Shown here piece after piece: positions 18,129 through 26,806 of a DNA stretch of 64,000 nt (the first letter of the stretch is position 1; every line of letters starts with the position of its first letter). The notes beneath the pieces were generated by a model. That model was not told the origin of the DNA. It saw only the letters and a list, made by a program, of their open reading frames with translations, and did not search any database. This DNA comes from Sphingomonas panacisoli. GTDB lineage: Bacteria > Pseudomonadota > Alphaproteobacteria > Sphingomonadales > Sphingomonadaceae. The position numbers and the translations under genes were made by a program. The stretch lies in contig NZ_CP042306.1 in the NCBI RefSeq assembly GCF_007859635.1, forward strand, positions 868,001 to 932,000, written 5' to 3'.

Positions 18129-19493
18129 CTACCTGCCCGGCCAAACGCGCGCTGGGGACATCGTACGAAACCAGACGATGACATCGAAGCCACGATCGGG
18201 CGCCTGGGCGCCGCCGTCGTTCTTCTTCTGCCAGTTCGCTGGATCCACCCTCCAGCCCGCCCAACCCCGCCAAGCTGGACGTGCCGCCCAACGATCTAAT
18301 GCTGCGCTGTGCGGTCGCGTCCTCATATCAATCCACCATGCTTCGCCGGGGAGTGCAGAGAATAGATGACCAAGCTCGCCGGGGCGGTCATTGCGCAGCG
18401 GCACATCGCTGTAAACGCGGGTCTCCACCGAGGGATTGCGAGCCGCGTCCGGTAGGTTGACGACATTGAGCGTAGCACGCGACCAAGTGAATCCCACGGT
18501 CTGATAGCCGCCCTTTAACTTCGCTTTGATCGACCAACCCAGATTGCGCCAGCCGGCCTGTTCGTCAGCAGCAGAAAACGCACTCGCGACATGGTTGTCG
18601 TGCGCCCACAGGGCGGTGCGGCCATCCCCGATGCGTTCGACGAGATTTGCAGCCATGAATACATCGCGACGGCTGTAATATTCCGCCTCGTCGAACTTCT
18701 TGTCTGCGCCTTTGTACTCGTGATCAAATTCGAACAGTCCCTGTCGCGCGACTTTCGCAGCATATGTCGCTTCGCTGTAGTCAGGGTCGTCCCGCCATCC
18801 AGCTGGAGCGTCGGCAAGGCGAGTTTCGAGCTCGCCGGCTGCTTTGAAAATCGCATCGAACGTCGCGCGATCACTTTTTGCGATCCAATCGTAGAGGAAT
18901 ACTGGCGTACCGTTGGCATTCGGCAACAGCGCCTGCATCGCATCGCGAAGGCGAACAGCGGTTTGGGAATCGTGGCGCGATAAGAAAGCGAGCGCGACCG
19001 ACGCGTCGACGCCAGTACTTTGATTATCGATCCCGACCACGCGGATTGGCTTGTCCGCCTTTTGGTTCCAGGCCCGCAGCCAAAGCAAGAGACCGCCGAA
19101 CGCATCGTTTCGCCAGATAGAAAAGAAGTTAGGCGACCGAATGAGCGCTGCCGGGTCTCCCTCGCCAAATCGCACGTAGCGATCAAAGCCGTACCCTGCC
19201 GCTCGGTTGCACTCGATTGCGACTGTGTCGATCGTGCCGGCGCGGACTAAGGCTTTGATCAGCTCCGCCTTAAACGCTTCGTCCTGGTGCGTCCCGTGCG
19301 TAGCCTCGCCGATACCGATCACCCGCGCACCGGCCAATCGCTTCACGAGTGGAGCAAGATCGGCAGGGCTGGTCGCAGCCGCATCAAAGCGGTGCCCAGC
19401 TTTCGCGATCCATGCACGAGCAGCCACCTCGTCCGCAGCGTTGTACGGAACTGTAGCGATGGCTGCCGCCGCCGCGATCGAAATCCAACTCAT
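18129..19493 (-). CDS. Erythromycin esterase family protein
   Basis: A 454-aa protein starting at the ATG at 19493 behind GGGGGGATGG; an upstream in-frame start would add 28 unlikely residues. It has a short N-terminal signal-like segment. Ere-family hallmarks are GIGEATHGTHQDEAFKAEL near residue 62, with its catalytic-region Glu and His, and LWAHDNHVAS near 310. Ere enzymes hydrolyse macrolide lactones, but many family members are not resistance enzymes. Their structural relatives include succinoglycan-biosynthesis-type hydrolases. There is no resistance context here, so I call only the family. Confidence 0.85.
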   Translation of the reverse strand: MSWISIAAAAAIATVPYNAADEVAARAWIAKAGHRFDAAATSPADLAPLVKRLAGARVIGIGEATHGTHQDEAFKAELIKALVRAGTIDTVAIECNRAAGYGFDRYVRFGEGDPAALIRSPNFFSIWRNDAFGGLLLWLRAWNQKADKPIRVVGIDNQSTGVDASVALAFLSRHDSQTAVRLRDAMQALLPNANGTPVFLYDWIAKSDRATFDAIFKAAGELETRLADAPAGWRDDPDYSEATYAAKVARQGLFEFDHEYKGADKKFDEAEYYSRRDVFMAANLVERIGDGRTALWAHDNHVASAFSAADEQAGWRNLGWSIKAKLKGGYQTVGFTWSRATLNVVNLPDAARNPSVETRVYSDVPLRNDRPGELGHLFSALPGEAWWIDMRTRPHSAALDRWAARPAWRGWAGWRVDPANWQKKNDGGAQAPDRGFDVIVWFRTMSPARVWPGR

Positions 19494-19691
19494 CCATCCC
19501 CCCGGACCGAATTCAATTGGCAGCCTATACCGACGTTCGGGAAAAACAAACGGGCGGTCGCAACATGCGCCTGTCATCGCCGACCGCTTTTGGCGGCGAT
19601 AGCGCGTTTGCCGAACGGCTTACATGGGGCGCAAAGCCGCTAGATGACCTAAAAGACGGTGGCAGCGGCAAAACGCCGCAGCCACCATCAA

Positions 19692-20429
19692 TCAGCCCTG
19701 TTTTCCGATGCGCGGCGCCAACATACCGGTAGTCCGGCGATAGCGTTGGTAGTCATCGCCGAAGAGCTCTACCAAATCGCGCTCTTCATATTGAATTGCG
19801 ATCAACATGTAGATCGACAGGCCCGCCGCCAAAAGGAGATGGCCAAGCGTCATGCGCGGCGTCGCCCAAAATGCTATGACAAAGCCGCTATAGAGCGGAT
19901 GTCGAACCAGTTTATAAAAGAAGGGCGTCCGGAATTTAGGCGAGGCCGCCATCCGACCACGCGCTTGGAACCAGGCTTGCTGCAGTCCGAACAGCTCAAA
20001 ATGATTGATCAGGAATGTGCTTAGCAGCACGATCAACCAGCCAATTGCAAACAACGCCCACAGCAACGCGGCGCCAACTTTGCCCTCAACATTCCAGACG
20101 TCGCCGGCGATCGGCAGCCAGAATACAAACATCAGGATCAGCATGGCACTCGCCATCAGCACGTAGACGCTGCGTTCGAGCGGTTGCGGGACCAGCCGTG
20201 TCCACGCGCGCTTGAACCCCTGCCGCGCCATCACGCTGTGCTGGACGCCGAACATCGCGATTAGCACAATATCTATGATCAGCGCGACCGGCACTGGTGC
20301 AGACGGTCCCGTATCGACGGTATGGGACAGAACCGGCACGTCTGCGACGAAGCCGATCAGATACAGGAAGGTTGCGAAAAATACCGCATAGCAGGATGCG
20401 GCGAAGACTAAGAAGGATAAGCGTTTCAT
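19692..20429 (-). CDS. mddA: MddA-like methanethiol S-methyltransferase / NnrU-type membrane protein
   Basis: A 245-aa integral membrane protein with about six hydrophobic segments. The motifs FGVQHSVMARQGFKR and FYKLVRHPLYSGF place it in the isoprenylcysteine methyltransferase / NnrU superfamily. The arrangement closely resembles MddA, which methylates methanethiol to dimethyl sulfide. The RPHPLY-type motif (VRHPLYSGF) forms the SAM site. The start is supported by GGGAGGTTACC. It heads away from a tiny membrane ORF and the DUF4242 gene, all on the minus strand. Substrate assignment is inference from family resemblance. Confidence 0.72.
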   Translation of the reverse strand: MKRLSFLVFAASCYAVFFATFLYLIGFVADVPVLSHTVDTGPSAPVPVALIIDIVLIAMFGVQHSVMARQGFKRAWTRLVPQPLERSVYVLMASAMLILMFVFWLPIAGDVWNVEGKVGAALLWALFAIGWLIVLLSTFLINHFELFGLQQAWFQARGRMAASPKFRTPFFYKLVRHPLYSGFVIAFWATPRMTLGHLLLAAGLSIYMLIAIQYEERDLVELFGDDYQRYRRTTGMLAPRIGKQG

Positions 20430-20517
20430 TGGTAACCTCCCGAATGCAAATTCCTTTCAGCCCGACTGGTATGAGTGATGCTGCGGACACTTGATGCCAA
20501 GCGCCCGCAGCGCGCAC

Positions 20518-20646
20518 TCAGGCGAACGCACTGGTCGCGTAGTCGGCAAATAGCTGCGCCACGCAGGCGAGCTGAACGACCGTCGCCATCGTGGCGAGGA
20601 CCAGGTAGGTGACCGGGCCTTTGGCCCGGCCGGCATGGCGTTTCAC
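20518..20646 (-). CDS. Small membrane protein, 42 aa
   Basis: GTG at 20646 follows GGAGATACATT. It encodes a 42-residue peptide with a basic N-terminus (VKRHAGRAKGP), one hydrophobic stretch (VTYLVLATMATVVQLACVAQ) and a short tail. It lies 15 nt downstream of the DUF4242 gene on the same strand, so it may be co-expressed. It is below the length at which genes are usually called; the ribosome site and single-helix character are the evidence. Confidence 0.5.
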   Translation of the reverse strand: MKRHAGRAKGPVTYLVLATMATVVQLACVAQLFADYATSAFA

Positions 20647-20661
20647 AATGTATCTCCTTCG

Positions 20662-20934
20662 TCAGTAGTAAAAGAATGGGTCCAGAACCCGGACTTCGGT
20701 GATGGGCCCGACCGGCAGGCCATTGCGCTCGCCGGCAGTGCGGATGGCGTCGGGGGTCGGCGCGTCATAAATGCAGAAGGTCTTCTGTTTGTCGGCCGAG
20801 ACGAAGCTCTGCACCCAATTTACTGCGTCAGTGGCATTCTGACCGACGACGTTCAAACAGGCGCTGGCGCCATCGTCGTTGCACGGGATGTGAAGACCGG
20901 TGGGGAACGTCCGTTCGACCATGTAGCGTGGCAT
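20662..20934 (-). CDS. DUF4242 domain protein
   Basis: A 90-aa protein beginning MPRYMVERTFPTGLHIP and ending ITEVRVLDPFFYY, the usual span of DUF4242. Family members include the nickel-binding SCO4226 type, with a ferredoxin-like fold. The gene is divergent from the large LuxR-type ATPase regulator across 151 nt. That interval holds three operator-like repeats, so the regulator probably controls this gene. Role unknown. Confidence 0.82.
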   Translation of the reverse strand: MPRYMVERTFPTGLHIPCNDDGASACLNVVGQNATDAVNWVQSFVSADKQKTFCIYDAPTPDAIRTAGERNGLPVGPITEVRVLDPFFYY

Positions 20935-21004
20935 GATGTTTCTCCTTTGCTTGGTTGAGCAAGGATCAGATCGACGAAAATTCGACCTGCAACATCGGCA
21001 GACC

Positions 21005-21057
21005 TCCCCATTTTGCGGGACGGCTGTTCCCTATTTTGGCAGTCCCTATTTTCGGGA
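21005..21057. promoter_or_regulatory. Three operator-like repeats
   Basis: TCCCCATTTTGCGGGA (21005-21020), TCCCTATTTTGGC (21028-21040) and TCCCTATTTTCGGGA (21043-21057) share TCCCYATTTT. Two of them end in GGGA, making imperfect palindromes. They occupy the intergenic space between the divergent DUF4242 and LAL-type regulator genes. An autoregulatory site for that regulator is the natural guess. Confidence 0.55.
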
Positions 21058-21085
21058 GGCGCTTTCTTCTATTGTAGCGCTCGCC

Positions 21086-23644
21086 ATGCTGCTCGAGCGC
21101 GACGCCATTCTCGAGGATTTGGATCGCCTGGCGACCGGTGCGGTTGCCGGCCATGGTCGCGTGGCCTTCATCATCGGCGAAGCGGGTATCGGCAAAACCA
21201 GCGTGCTGCGCGCAGCCGCCACCCGGCTCGAAAGCAAACTGCGGCTGATGTGGGCGGCCTGCGAGGATTGGAGTTCGGCTGCAGCACTCACTGTCCTGCG
21301 CGACTTGCCGATTATCGACGATGCGACGCTGGATAACGCGCAGAGCAGCGGTGCACGGCTCGCTTTGTTCGGCGAGGTGCTTGACCGGCTGAGCGACACG
21401 CCGACCGCGTTGCTGATCGAGGATCTGCATTGGGCGGACGATGGCAGTATCGACCTGTTGCGGTATCTCGGCCGGCGCATCGCCGATCGGCCGCTACTCA
21501 TCATCGTGTCGTCGCGTGACGAGGATCAGGATGCGCGCGGCCGGTTGAGCCGGACGGCCAACGACTTGCCGCCTGCGGTGCGACAACGCATCGAACTCGC
21601 ACGGCTGTCCTCCGTCGCGGTCGGGAAACTCGCCGCCGCGCAGGGCCTGATCGGCTCGGCAATCCACGACGCGACCGACGGCAATCCCCTGCTGGTCACT
21701 GAAATCCTCGCCAATCGTGGCAATCGGTCGAGTTCGATCGATGACCTCGTGCTGGCACGCGCCGAACGGCTCGATCCGGGCGGCCGGTCTTTCCTCGAAT
21801 TCTGCTCGATCATCCCGCGTCGCGTGTCGCTGGCCCAGATCGAAGCGACAGGTGCGGCGGACGCCGATGTGTCCGCATGCATCGATAGCGGATTGCTCCT
21901 GGTCGACGGTGACGGCCTGGCCTTTCGTCACGAGATCACGCGACATGCGATTGCCGATGCGCTGTCGCCGCTCCGTCGCAAGCAGTTGCACGCCCACGAA
22001 TTGGCTCGGCTGGCCGCCGCCGGCGCCAGCGCTGCCCGGCGTCTGCACCACGCGGCCGGTGCGGGGGATATCGCGTCCATCCGCTTGTTCGCCCCGGAAG
22101 CGGCCCGGCAAGCCGCGGCGCTCGGCGCGCATCACGAAGCGGTCGCGGCTTGGCGCGCCTTGTTCGACAACGACGAAGGACAATTTGACCCCGCGTTCGG
22201 CCAGGAGTTCGCGCACGAACTGCATGTGACCGGCGAACTCGCGCACGCGGTCGCCTGGCAGAAACGCGCATTCGCCGCGTACGAAGCTGCGGGCGACCTG
22301 CTGTTGCAAGGCGATGCGTTGCGATTTCTGTCGCGGCTGCATTACCTCAACGGCGACCGCGCGCTTGCCGATCAAGCCGGCGAAGCGGCGGTCGCATCGC
22401 TCGAGGCATATCCGGGTACGCCTGAACTCACCCTCGCGTACGCCAACCGCGCGCAGCTCGCGATGCTAGCTGACGATCCGGACGAAACGGTGCGATGGAG
22501 CGAGCTTGCGTTGCCGATCGCACGCGCGCTGGGCCGGGACGACATCGTTGCGACAGTACTCAACAATTACGGTACCGGGATACAATATGCCGATCTCGAT
22601 CGCGCCATGGCGTTGCTCGATGAAAGCATCGCGCTCGGTATCGCGACCGGCAGCCAGGAACATGTCGCCCGCGCCTACACGAACAAGAGCTGGCTGCTGC
22701 GACAGGCGCGCCGTCTCGATCTCGCGCTGGCGGTGGCAAACGAGGGCGTCGCTTACTGCCGCGAACGCGACCTCGATACGTGGCGCGACTATATGATTGG
22801 CGGGCTTGCGCTGACGTTGCTCGACCTTGGCCGATGGGACGAGGCGGAGGCGACTGCCGAACCAGTAGTGTCGTCGACAACGAACACCCATCTGATGCGC
22901 AACCCGGCGGTGCGCGCGATGACATTGCTGCACATTCGCCGTGGCGATTCCGATCCGGCCGAGCTTATCGCTGAGCTACGTGAGCACATGGCGCGAGGTC
23001 GCGAAGCGCCTCGCTTTTCAAGCCTGGCGCTGATCGTCGCAGAGCAAGCCTGGACTTATGACCTGCCTTCACCGGAGGCCTTGGCGCTGCTCGCCGAGGC
23101 GACCGACTTGGCTTGCCACAATGGCAGCCCTTGGGATCGTGCATTGCTTTGGATGTGGCAACGCAAATTGGGCGGCGAAACCATCCAGCCTGACGATCTA
23201 CCGTTACCGTTTGATCATTTGGCACGAGGGGCGATAGGCGAGGCCGCTACGGCATTTTCAAGTTATGCGATGCCATTCGGCGAGGCACAGACGTTGGTCG
23301 AGGGCGATGAAGCACAAGCGCTCGAGGGGCTGGCGATCCTCGATCGACTGGGTGCAGCCGCCACGGCCTCGCGCACGCGCGCCGAGTTGGCGACGCGTGG
23401 CATGCGAAAAGGGGTCCGGGGACCACGCGCGTCGACCCGCGCGAACAGCTTTGGTCTGACGCGTCGTGAAATCGATGTGCTGGGCGCCATCGACAAGGGT
23501 TGGACGAATAAGCAGATTGGCGAGCGTTTGTTTGTATCGGCAAAGACGGTGGACCATCACGTCTCATCGATCCTCGGTAAATTAGGCGCGCGGACGCGTG
23601 GGGAAGCGGCAGCACGGGCGAGGGATGAAGACTTGATATCTTAA
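21086..23644 (+). CDS. LuxR-family ATPase regulator (MalT/LAL type)
   Basis: An 852-aa regulator taken from the ATG at 21086 (MLLERDAILEDLDRL). Longer starts would run through the operator repeats. The N-terminal AAA/STAND ATPase has Walker A GEAGIGKTSV near residue 32 and Walker B LLIEDLHWADD near 115. The middle is a helical TPR-like sensor array (about residues 330-740). The C-terminal LuxR helix-turn-helix begins near 790 with LTRREIDVLGAIDKGWTNKQ. Such large ATP-dependent activators oligomerise on an inducer. It is divergent from the DUF4242 gene, its likely target. Inducer unknown. Confidence 0.9.
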   Translation: MLLERDAILEDLDRLATGAVAGHGRVAFIIGEAGIGKTSVLRAAATRLESKLRLMWAACEDWSSAAALTVLRDLPIIDDATLDNAQSSGARLALFGEVLDRLSDTPTALLIEDLHWADDGSIDLLRYLGRRIADRPLLIIVSSRDEDQDARGRLSRTANDLPPAVRQRIELARLSSVAVGKLAAAQGLIGSAIHDATDGNPLLVTEILANRGNRSSSIDDLVLARAERLDPGGRSFLEFCSIIPRRVSLAQIEATGAADADVSACIDSGLLLVDGDGLAFRHEITRHAIADALSPLRRKQLHAHELARLAAAGASAARRLHHAAGAGDIASIRLFAPEAARQAAALGAHHEAVAAWRALFDNDEGQFDPAFGQEFAHELHVTGELAHAVAWQKRAFAAYEAAGDLLLQGDALRFLSRLHYLNGDRALADQAGEAAVASLEAYPGTPELTLAYANRAQLAMLADDPDETVRWSELALPIARALGRDDIVATVLNNYGTGIQYADLDRAMALLDESIALGIATGSQEHVARAYTNKSWLLRQARRLDLALAVANEGVAYCRERDLDTWRDYMIGGLALTLLDLGRWDEAEATAEPVVSSTTNTHLMRNPAVRAMTLLHIRRGDSDPAELIAELREHMARGREAPRFSSLALIVAEQAWTYDLPSPEALALLAEATDLACHNGSPWDRALLWMWQRKLGGETIQPDDLPLPFDHLARGAIGEAATAFSSYAMPFGEAQTLVEGDEAQALEGLAILDRLGAAATASRTRAELATRGMRKGVRGPRASTRANSFGLTRREIDVLGAIDKGWTNKQIGERLFVSAKTVDHHVSSILGKLGARTRGEAAARARDEDLIS

Positions 23645-23727
23645 AAGGCCACGAAGGAACCCTCGAGCCAGTGCGGGTACTTCGTGCCAAAAAAACCGTC
23701 GGCTTTCGGGTGGTACGTCGTGGCCAC

Positions 23728-23758
23728 TGAACGACCGAAATTAAGGCGCATTCCAGTC
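23728..23758 (+). repeat. Dispersed intergenic repeat element
   Basis: TGAACGACCGAAATTAAGGC followed by GCATTCCAGTC matches the consensus AAYGACCNNNATTRGGGCGCATAGC with one change in the G run. It lies between the convergent LAL regulator and stress-protein genes. Confidence 0.55.
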
Positions 23759-23806
23759 GCCGAGATTTGCGTGAAAATTCAGTTTGCAAACGCGATCGTA
23801 GTTTGA

Positions 23807-23838
23807 TGACGGCCTGACAACGAACAGCCAGGCCGTCA
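23807..23838 (-). terminator. Hairpin downstream of the general stress gene
   Basis: A perfect 10-bp stem TGACGGCCTG / CAGGCCGTCA with a 12-nt loop sits just after the minus-strand stop at 23844. No T-run follows, so it may act as a 3' stabiliser or a factor-assisted terminator. Confidence 0.5.
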
Positions 23839-23843
23839 CTCAA

Positions 23844-24467
23844 TCAGCCGACAGGCGTAGAGCTGTAACGGTTACGCTCGTCCGCTACCTCTGCTTCGGA
23901 GTAGGTCGGCGCGCTTGCATCAAAAGACGACCAGCCGGACTGGCGATATGCTGCACCGCGAGTGGCAGCGTCGACGGACTTGTTCCGCTGTAGAACTGCC
24001 TCCGCTTCCGCAGCCATCGAGTCCTCAACCTTGGCACTGACCAGCGTTCCGCCACGACGAACGCCCTCAGAATATACGTTGGCGTCGTCGTCGCTGTGCC
24101 CAGCCTCTTTGAGGGCGCCAACGATGCCGCCGGTGGCTGCGCCGCTCGCGGCGCCGATCCCGGCGCCGACGGCAGTCGATGCAAGCCAGCCGGCCGCAAC
24201 GATCGGGCCCAGGCCGGGGATCGCGAGCAGACCAAGGCCCGCGAGCAAGCCGCCGACGCCGCCCAGCACCGCCCCGGTCGACGCGCCGCGCGTGACGTCG
24301 CCGTCATCGTTGACGCCGTCGTTGTCGCGGTCGAGTGCGCCGTCATGGTCGCGGCCATTGGCGACGATGCTAAGGTTGTCGTGCGGAACGCCCAGTTGCT
24401 CGAGCTCGCGCATAGCGTTGGTAGCGTCCGAATAGTTGTCAAAAAGACGCGTTACGGTTTTTGTCAT
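23844..24467 (-). CDS. General stress protein with glycine-zipper segment
   Basis: A 207-aa protein beginning with a YflT/GSP17M-like ferredoxin-type domain (TRLFDNYSDATNAMRELEQL). An acidic linker follows (ALDRDNDGVNDDGD), then a Gly/Ala-rich hydrophobic zipper (residues about 64-120) typical of membrane-associated stress proteins. An extended tail completes it. It lies 23 nt after the PepSY-like gene and is the last of a three-gene minus-strand stress cluster headed by a GlsB-type gene. Role inferred as envelope or osmotic stress tolerance. Confidence 0.78.
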   Translation of the reverse strand: MTKTVTRLFDNYSDATNAMRELEQLGVPHDNLSIVANGRDHDGALDRDNDGVNDDGDVTRGASTGAVLGGVGGLLAGLGLLAIPGLGPIVAAGWLASTAVGAGIGAASGAATGGIVGALKEAGHSDDDANVYSEGVRRGGTLVSAKVEDSMAAEAEAVLQRNKSVDAATRGAAYRQSGWSSFDASAPTYSEAEVADERNRYSSTPVG

Positions 24468-24490
24468 GTTGGAAATCCTAATGTCCGAGT

Positions 24491-24799
24491 TCAGCGAGTG
24501 GTGACGTTGCCCTTGTAATCCAGTCCGACCGCGACCTTCTTGCGGCCGTGCATCGCCCAGCCGCGCCAGACGCCGTTCTGGTCCTTGTTGAGACGCGAGA
24601 CGCTGGAATAGCCGGCCTTGGCGATGCGACCGCGGGCCTGCGCTTCCGTAAACGAATTGCGGCCCTTGGCCGACACGTCGACCCGGGCGACCGAGCTGTC
24701 CTTGATGGCTGGATTGTTCGAGTCCCGGGCGGTAGCCTGGGCCAACGCGCCGCCAGAGATCAGCGCGGCAGCGGCCACGCCAAGGATGAAATGCTTCAC
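24491..24799 (-). CDS. Small exported PepSY-like protein
   Basis: 102 aa with signal peptide MKHFILGVAAAALISGGALA. The mature part (FTEAQARGRIAKAGYSSVSR, then NGVWRGWAMHGRKKVAVGLD) looks like a short PepSY-type alpha/beta unit, with YKGNVTTR at the end. PepSY domains are thought to inhibit or modulate extracytoplasmic peptidases. It lies in the stress cluster between the GlsB-type and general stress genes. Confidence 0.68.
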   Translation of the reverse strand: MKHFILGVAAAALISGGALAQATARDSNNPAIKDSSVARVDVSAKGRNSFTEAQARGRIAKAGYSSVSRLNKDQNGVWRGWAMHGRKKVAVGLDYKGNVTTR

Positions 24800-24828
24800 G
24801 ATGATTTCCGATCGTTGGTAAAAGATAG

Positions 24829-24850
24829 ACCCGCCGGGTTCGGCGGGCCT
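24829..24850 (-). terminator. Hairpin between glsB-type and PepSY-like genes
   Basis: On the minus strand a GC stem (AGGCCCGCCG pairing with CGGCGGGTCT) follows the GlsB-type stop and is followed by ATCTTTTACC. It is a modest intrinsic terminator that may give partial read-through into the downstream stress genes. Confidence 0.55.
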
Positions 24851-24863
24851 TAGGCGTAGTGGT

Positions 24864-25133
24864 TCAGCGAACGGTCCCGCGACGCATAAGGTTCAGAACC
24901 GCCAGAAGAATGACCGAACCGACCAGCGAGATCAGGATCGTCTGGACGTTGATGCCGCCGTTCATGATCGATGCGCCACCGATCAGCGGCGTCACGACAA
25001 ACCCCGCCAGCAACGCACCGACGATGCCGACAACGACGTTGAGAATGATCCCCTGCTGGCCGTCGGTATTCATGATGAGACTGGCGACCCATCCGATGAT
25101 GCCGCCCACGACGAGAAGAATGATGAGGTTCAT
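24864..25133 (-). CDS. GlsB/YeaQ/YmgE family stress membrane protein
   Basis: An 89-aa membrane protein starting at 25133 (MNLIILLVVGGIIGWVASLI), supported by GGAG 9-12 nt upstream; the earlier ATG at 25148 has no ribosome site. It has three hydrophobic helices rich in Gly, and GIVGALLAGFVVTPL matches the transglycosylase-associated / GlsB family. These proteins are typical members of the alphaproteobacterial general stress response. An EcfG-type promoter candidate lies 36 nt upstream. Confidence 0.88.
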   Translation of the reverse strand: MNLIILLVVGGIIGWVASLIMNTDGQQGIILNVVVGIVGALLAGFVVTPLIGGASIMNGGINVQTILISLVGSVILLAVLNLMRRGTVR

Positions 25134-25169
25134 TGACACGCACTCCACATGTTTTCGAGTGGGGTGCTG

Positions 25170-25195
25170 AACCGGTCTGTTAACGATGATGTTCC
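25170..25195 (-). promoter_or_regulatory. EcfG (general stress) promoter candidate
   Basis: On the minus strand GGAAC (25195-25191) is followed after 17 nt by GGTT (25173-25170), close to the EcfG consensus GGAAC-N16/17-CGTT. It is placed 36 nt before the GlsB-type start, a class of gene commonly under EcfG. One mismatch in the -10. Confidence 0.55.
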
Positions 25196-25305
25196 GGATG
25201 CGCTGTGCATCAGCATCGCATCAATTGGTGCTGCTGCACTACAGGGCTTGGTAGTTTGCGGTATGGGACCATGGAACTTGCGGGGGTCGATTGCGCTGAC
25301 GCCGG

Positions 25306-26802
25306 ATGAGAACGCCAGCAACACGTTCGATCCCCGGGCCCACGCTCCATCATCTAGAGCAACTGATGGAGAGCCTGCTGGAGGGCGTCATTCTGATGGA
25401 CCCGACAGGGGTGATCCTTGGCGCCAACGCAGCGGCTCTCAAGATGCATGGGATCAGCAAGGCCGAAGAGTTGGGCGCGACGGCTGACGACTACGCCCAG
25501 CGCTTTTGCCTGCGGTACCGCGACCATCGCCGGCTAACGGCTCGCGAATATCCGTTGATCCGCCTGCTCGCCGGCGAGAGCTTCCCCGATTTGATCGTCG
25601 AGGTCGCGCCGCTGGGGACCAACGAGCCGCGTTGGGTGCACCAAGTGCGCGACGTTGCGATGGACGACGACGGCGGAGAGCCGGACGCCCTTGCGCTCGT
25701 CATCCACGATGTGTCGGAGCGGTTCGATGCCGAGAACCGCTTCGAGGCGATGTTTCAGGCAAACCCGGCGCCGGCGCTGATTATCAGGGTCGCCGATCAG
25801 CGATATGTCCGGGCTAACCAGGGGTTTCTCGACCTGAGCGGCTACAGCCGCGGCCAATTGATCGGCAAACGACTGTTCGATGTCGACATCCTTGCAGACG
25901 TCGAACGCCGCGAATTTGTGAAGGAGCAGGTTGCAGCGGGGAAGGTGGTGCCGCAACTGGAGGCCGAACTTCCGCTGGCCGATGGGCAAAGCAAGCTGGT
26001 CATCCTGGCCGCGCAGCCGATCGAGGTCGCGAACGACCCTTGCCTACTCTTCACGTTCGCCGACCTGGAGCCCCGGCGCAGTGCGGAACGCGCGCTCGAG
26101 ACCAGCGAACGCCACTTCGCGGCCGTGTTCGATATGGCGCCGATCGCGATGGTGGTGACGACCGGCTCCGAGCACCGCATCATCAACGTCAACGACGCCT
26201 TTCGGCGCATGACCGGTTATGCCGGGCAGGACGCCGTCGGCAGGGTCGCCGACGATCTTCAGCTCTGGAACGACGCAGCCCAACGCGCCGGTCTGGAGGA
26301 GCAGATCGACCAACGCGGTGGTTTTCGAGGACACGATGTCCGCATTCTCGGTAAGGACGGGACCGAGATCGATTGCATTGTCTCTGCCGAACAGATCAGC
26401 GTTCACAGCGACGATTGTGTTCTGTGGCTCTATCAGGACATCACCGAGCGACGGCGCAGCGAGCTTGAACTGGTCGAAGCGATCGAAGCCGTCATGAAAG
26501 ACGCGAGCTGGCTTAGCAGCTCGATCATGGACAAGCTGGCCACGCTGAGGAACCCGCGAGGAAAACAAGCGGCCGCCAAGCCGCTCGTTGATATCAGCCC
26601 ACGTGAGCGAGAAGTGCTCGAATTAATTTGCGCAGATATGGACGACGCCGGGATCGCGGCGAAGCTCGGGCTTTCGCGTAATACCGTCCGGAATCATGTC
26701 GCCCGACTATACGCCAAGATCGGTGTCAACCGCCGCAGTGCTGCCGTGGTCTGGGCGCGTGAGCGGGGCGTCGGGCTGAGAACGCCAACCCCTGAAACTT
26801 AG
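25306..26802 (+). CDS. Triple-PAS LuxR-type transcriptional regulator
   Basis: 498 aa. An in-frame TGA at 25297 limits the start to the ATG at 25306 or later. PAS domains lie at about residues 15-135, 145-255 and 262-385 (VFDMAPIAMVVTTGSEHRI). They are followed by a short helix and a C-terminal LuxR helix-turn-helix, ISPREREVLELI with AAKLGLSRNTVRNHVARLY. There is no receiver or kinase domain, so it should act as a one-component sensor-regulator. The stop is only 4 nt before the left end of an IS element. It resembles the larger PAS-LuxR protein at 32.5 kb. Confidence 0.85.
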   Translation: MRTPATRSIPGPTLHHLEQLMESLLEGVILMDPTGVILGANAAALKMHGISKAEELGATADDYAQRFCLRYRDHRRLTAREYPLIRLLAGESFPDLIVEVAPLGTNEPRWVHQVRDVAMDDDGGEPDALALVIHDVSERFDAENRFEAMFQANPAPALIIRVADQRYVRANQGFLDLSGYSRGQLIGKRLFDVDILADVERREFVKEQVAAGKVVPQLEAELPLADGQSKLVILAAQPIEVANDPCLLFTFADLEPRRSAERALETSERHFAAVFDMAPIAMVVTTGSEHRIINVNDAFRRMTGYAGQDAVGRVADDLQLWNDAAQRAGLEEQIDQRGGFRGHDVRILGKDGTEIDCIVSAEQISVHSDDCVLWLYQDITERRRSELELVEAIEAVMKDASWLSSSIMDKLATLRNPRGKQAAAKPLVDISPREREVLELICADMDDAGIAAKLGLSRNTVRNHVARLYAKIGVNRRSAAVVWARERGVGLRTPTPET

Positions 26803-26806
26803 GCTA

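Noticed and set aside
18129-19493. Macrolide resistance gene
   Set aside because: Ere-family fold is clear but there is no resistance or mobile context, and many homologues do not act on macrolides.
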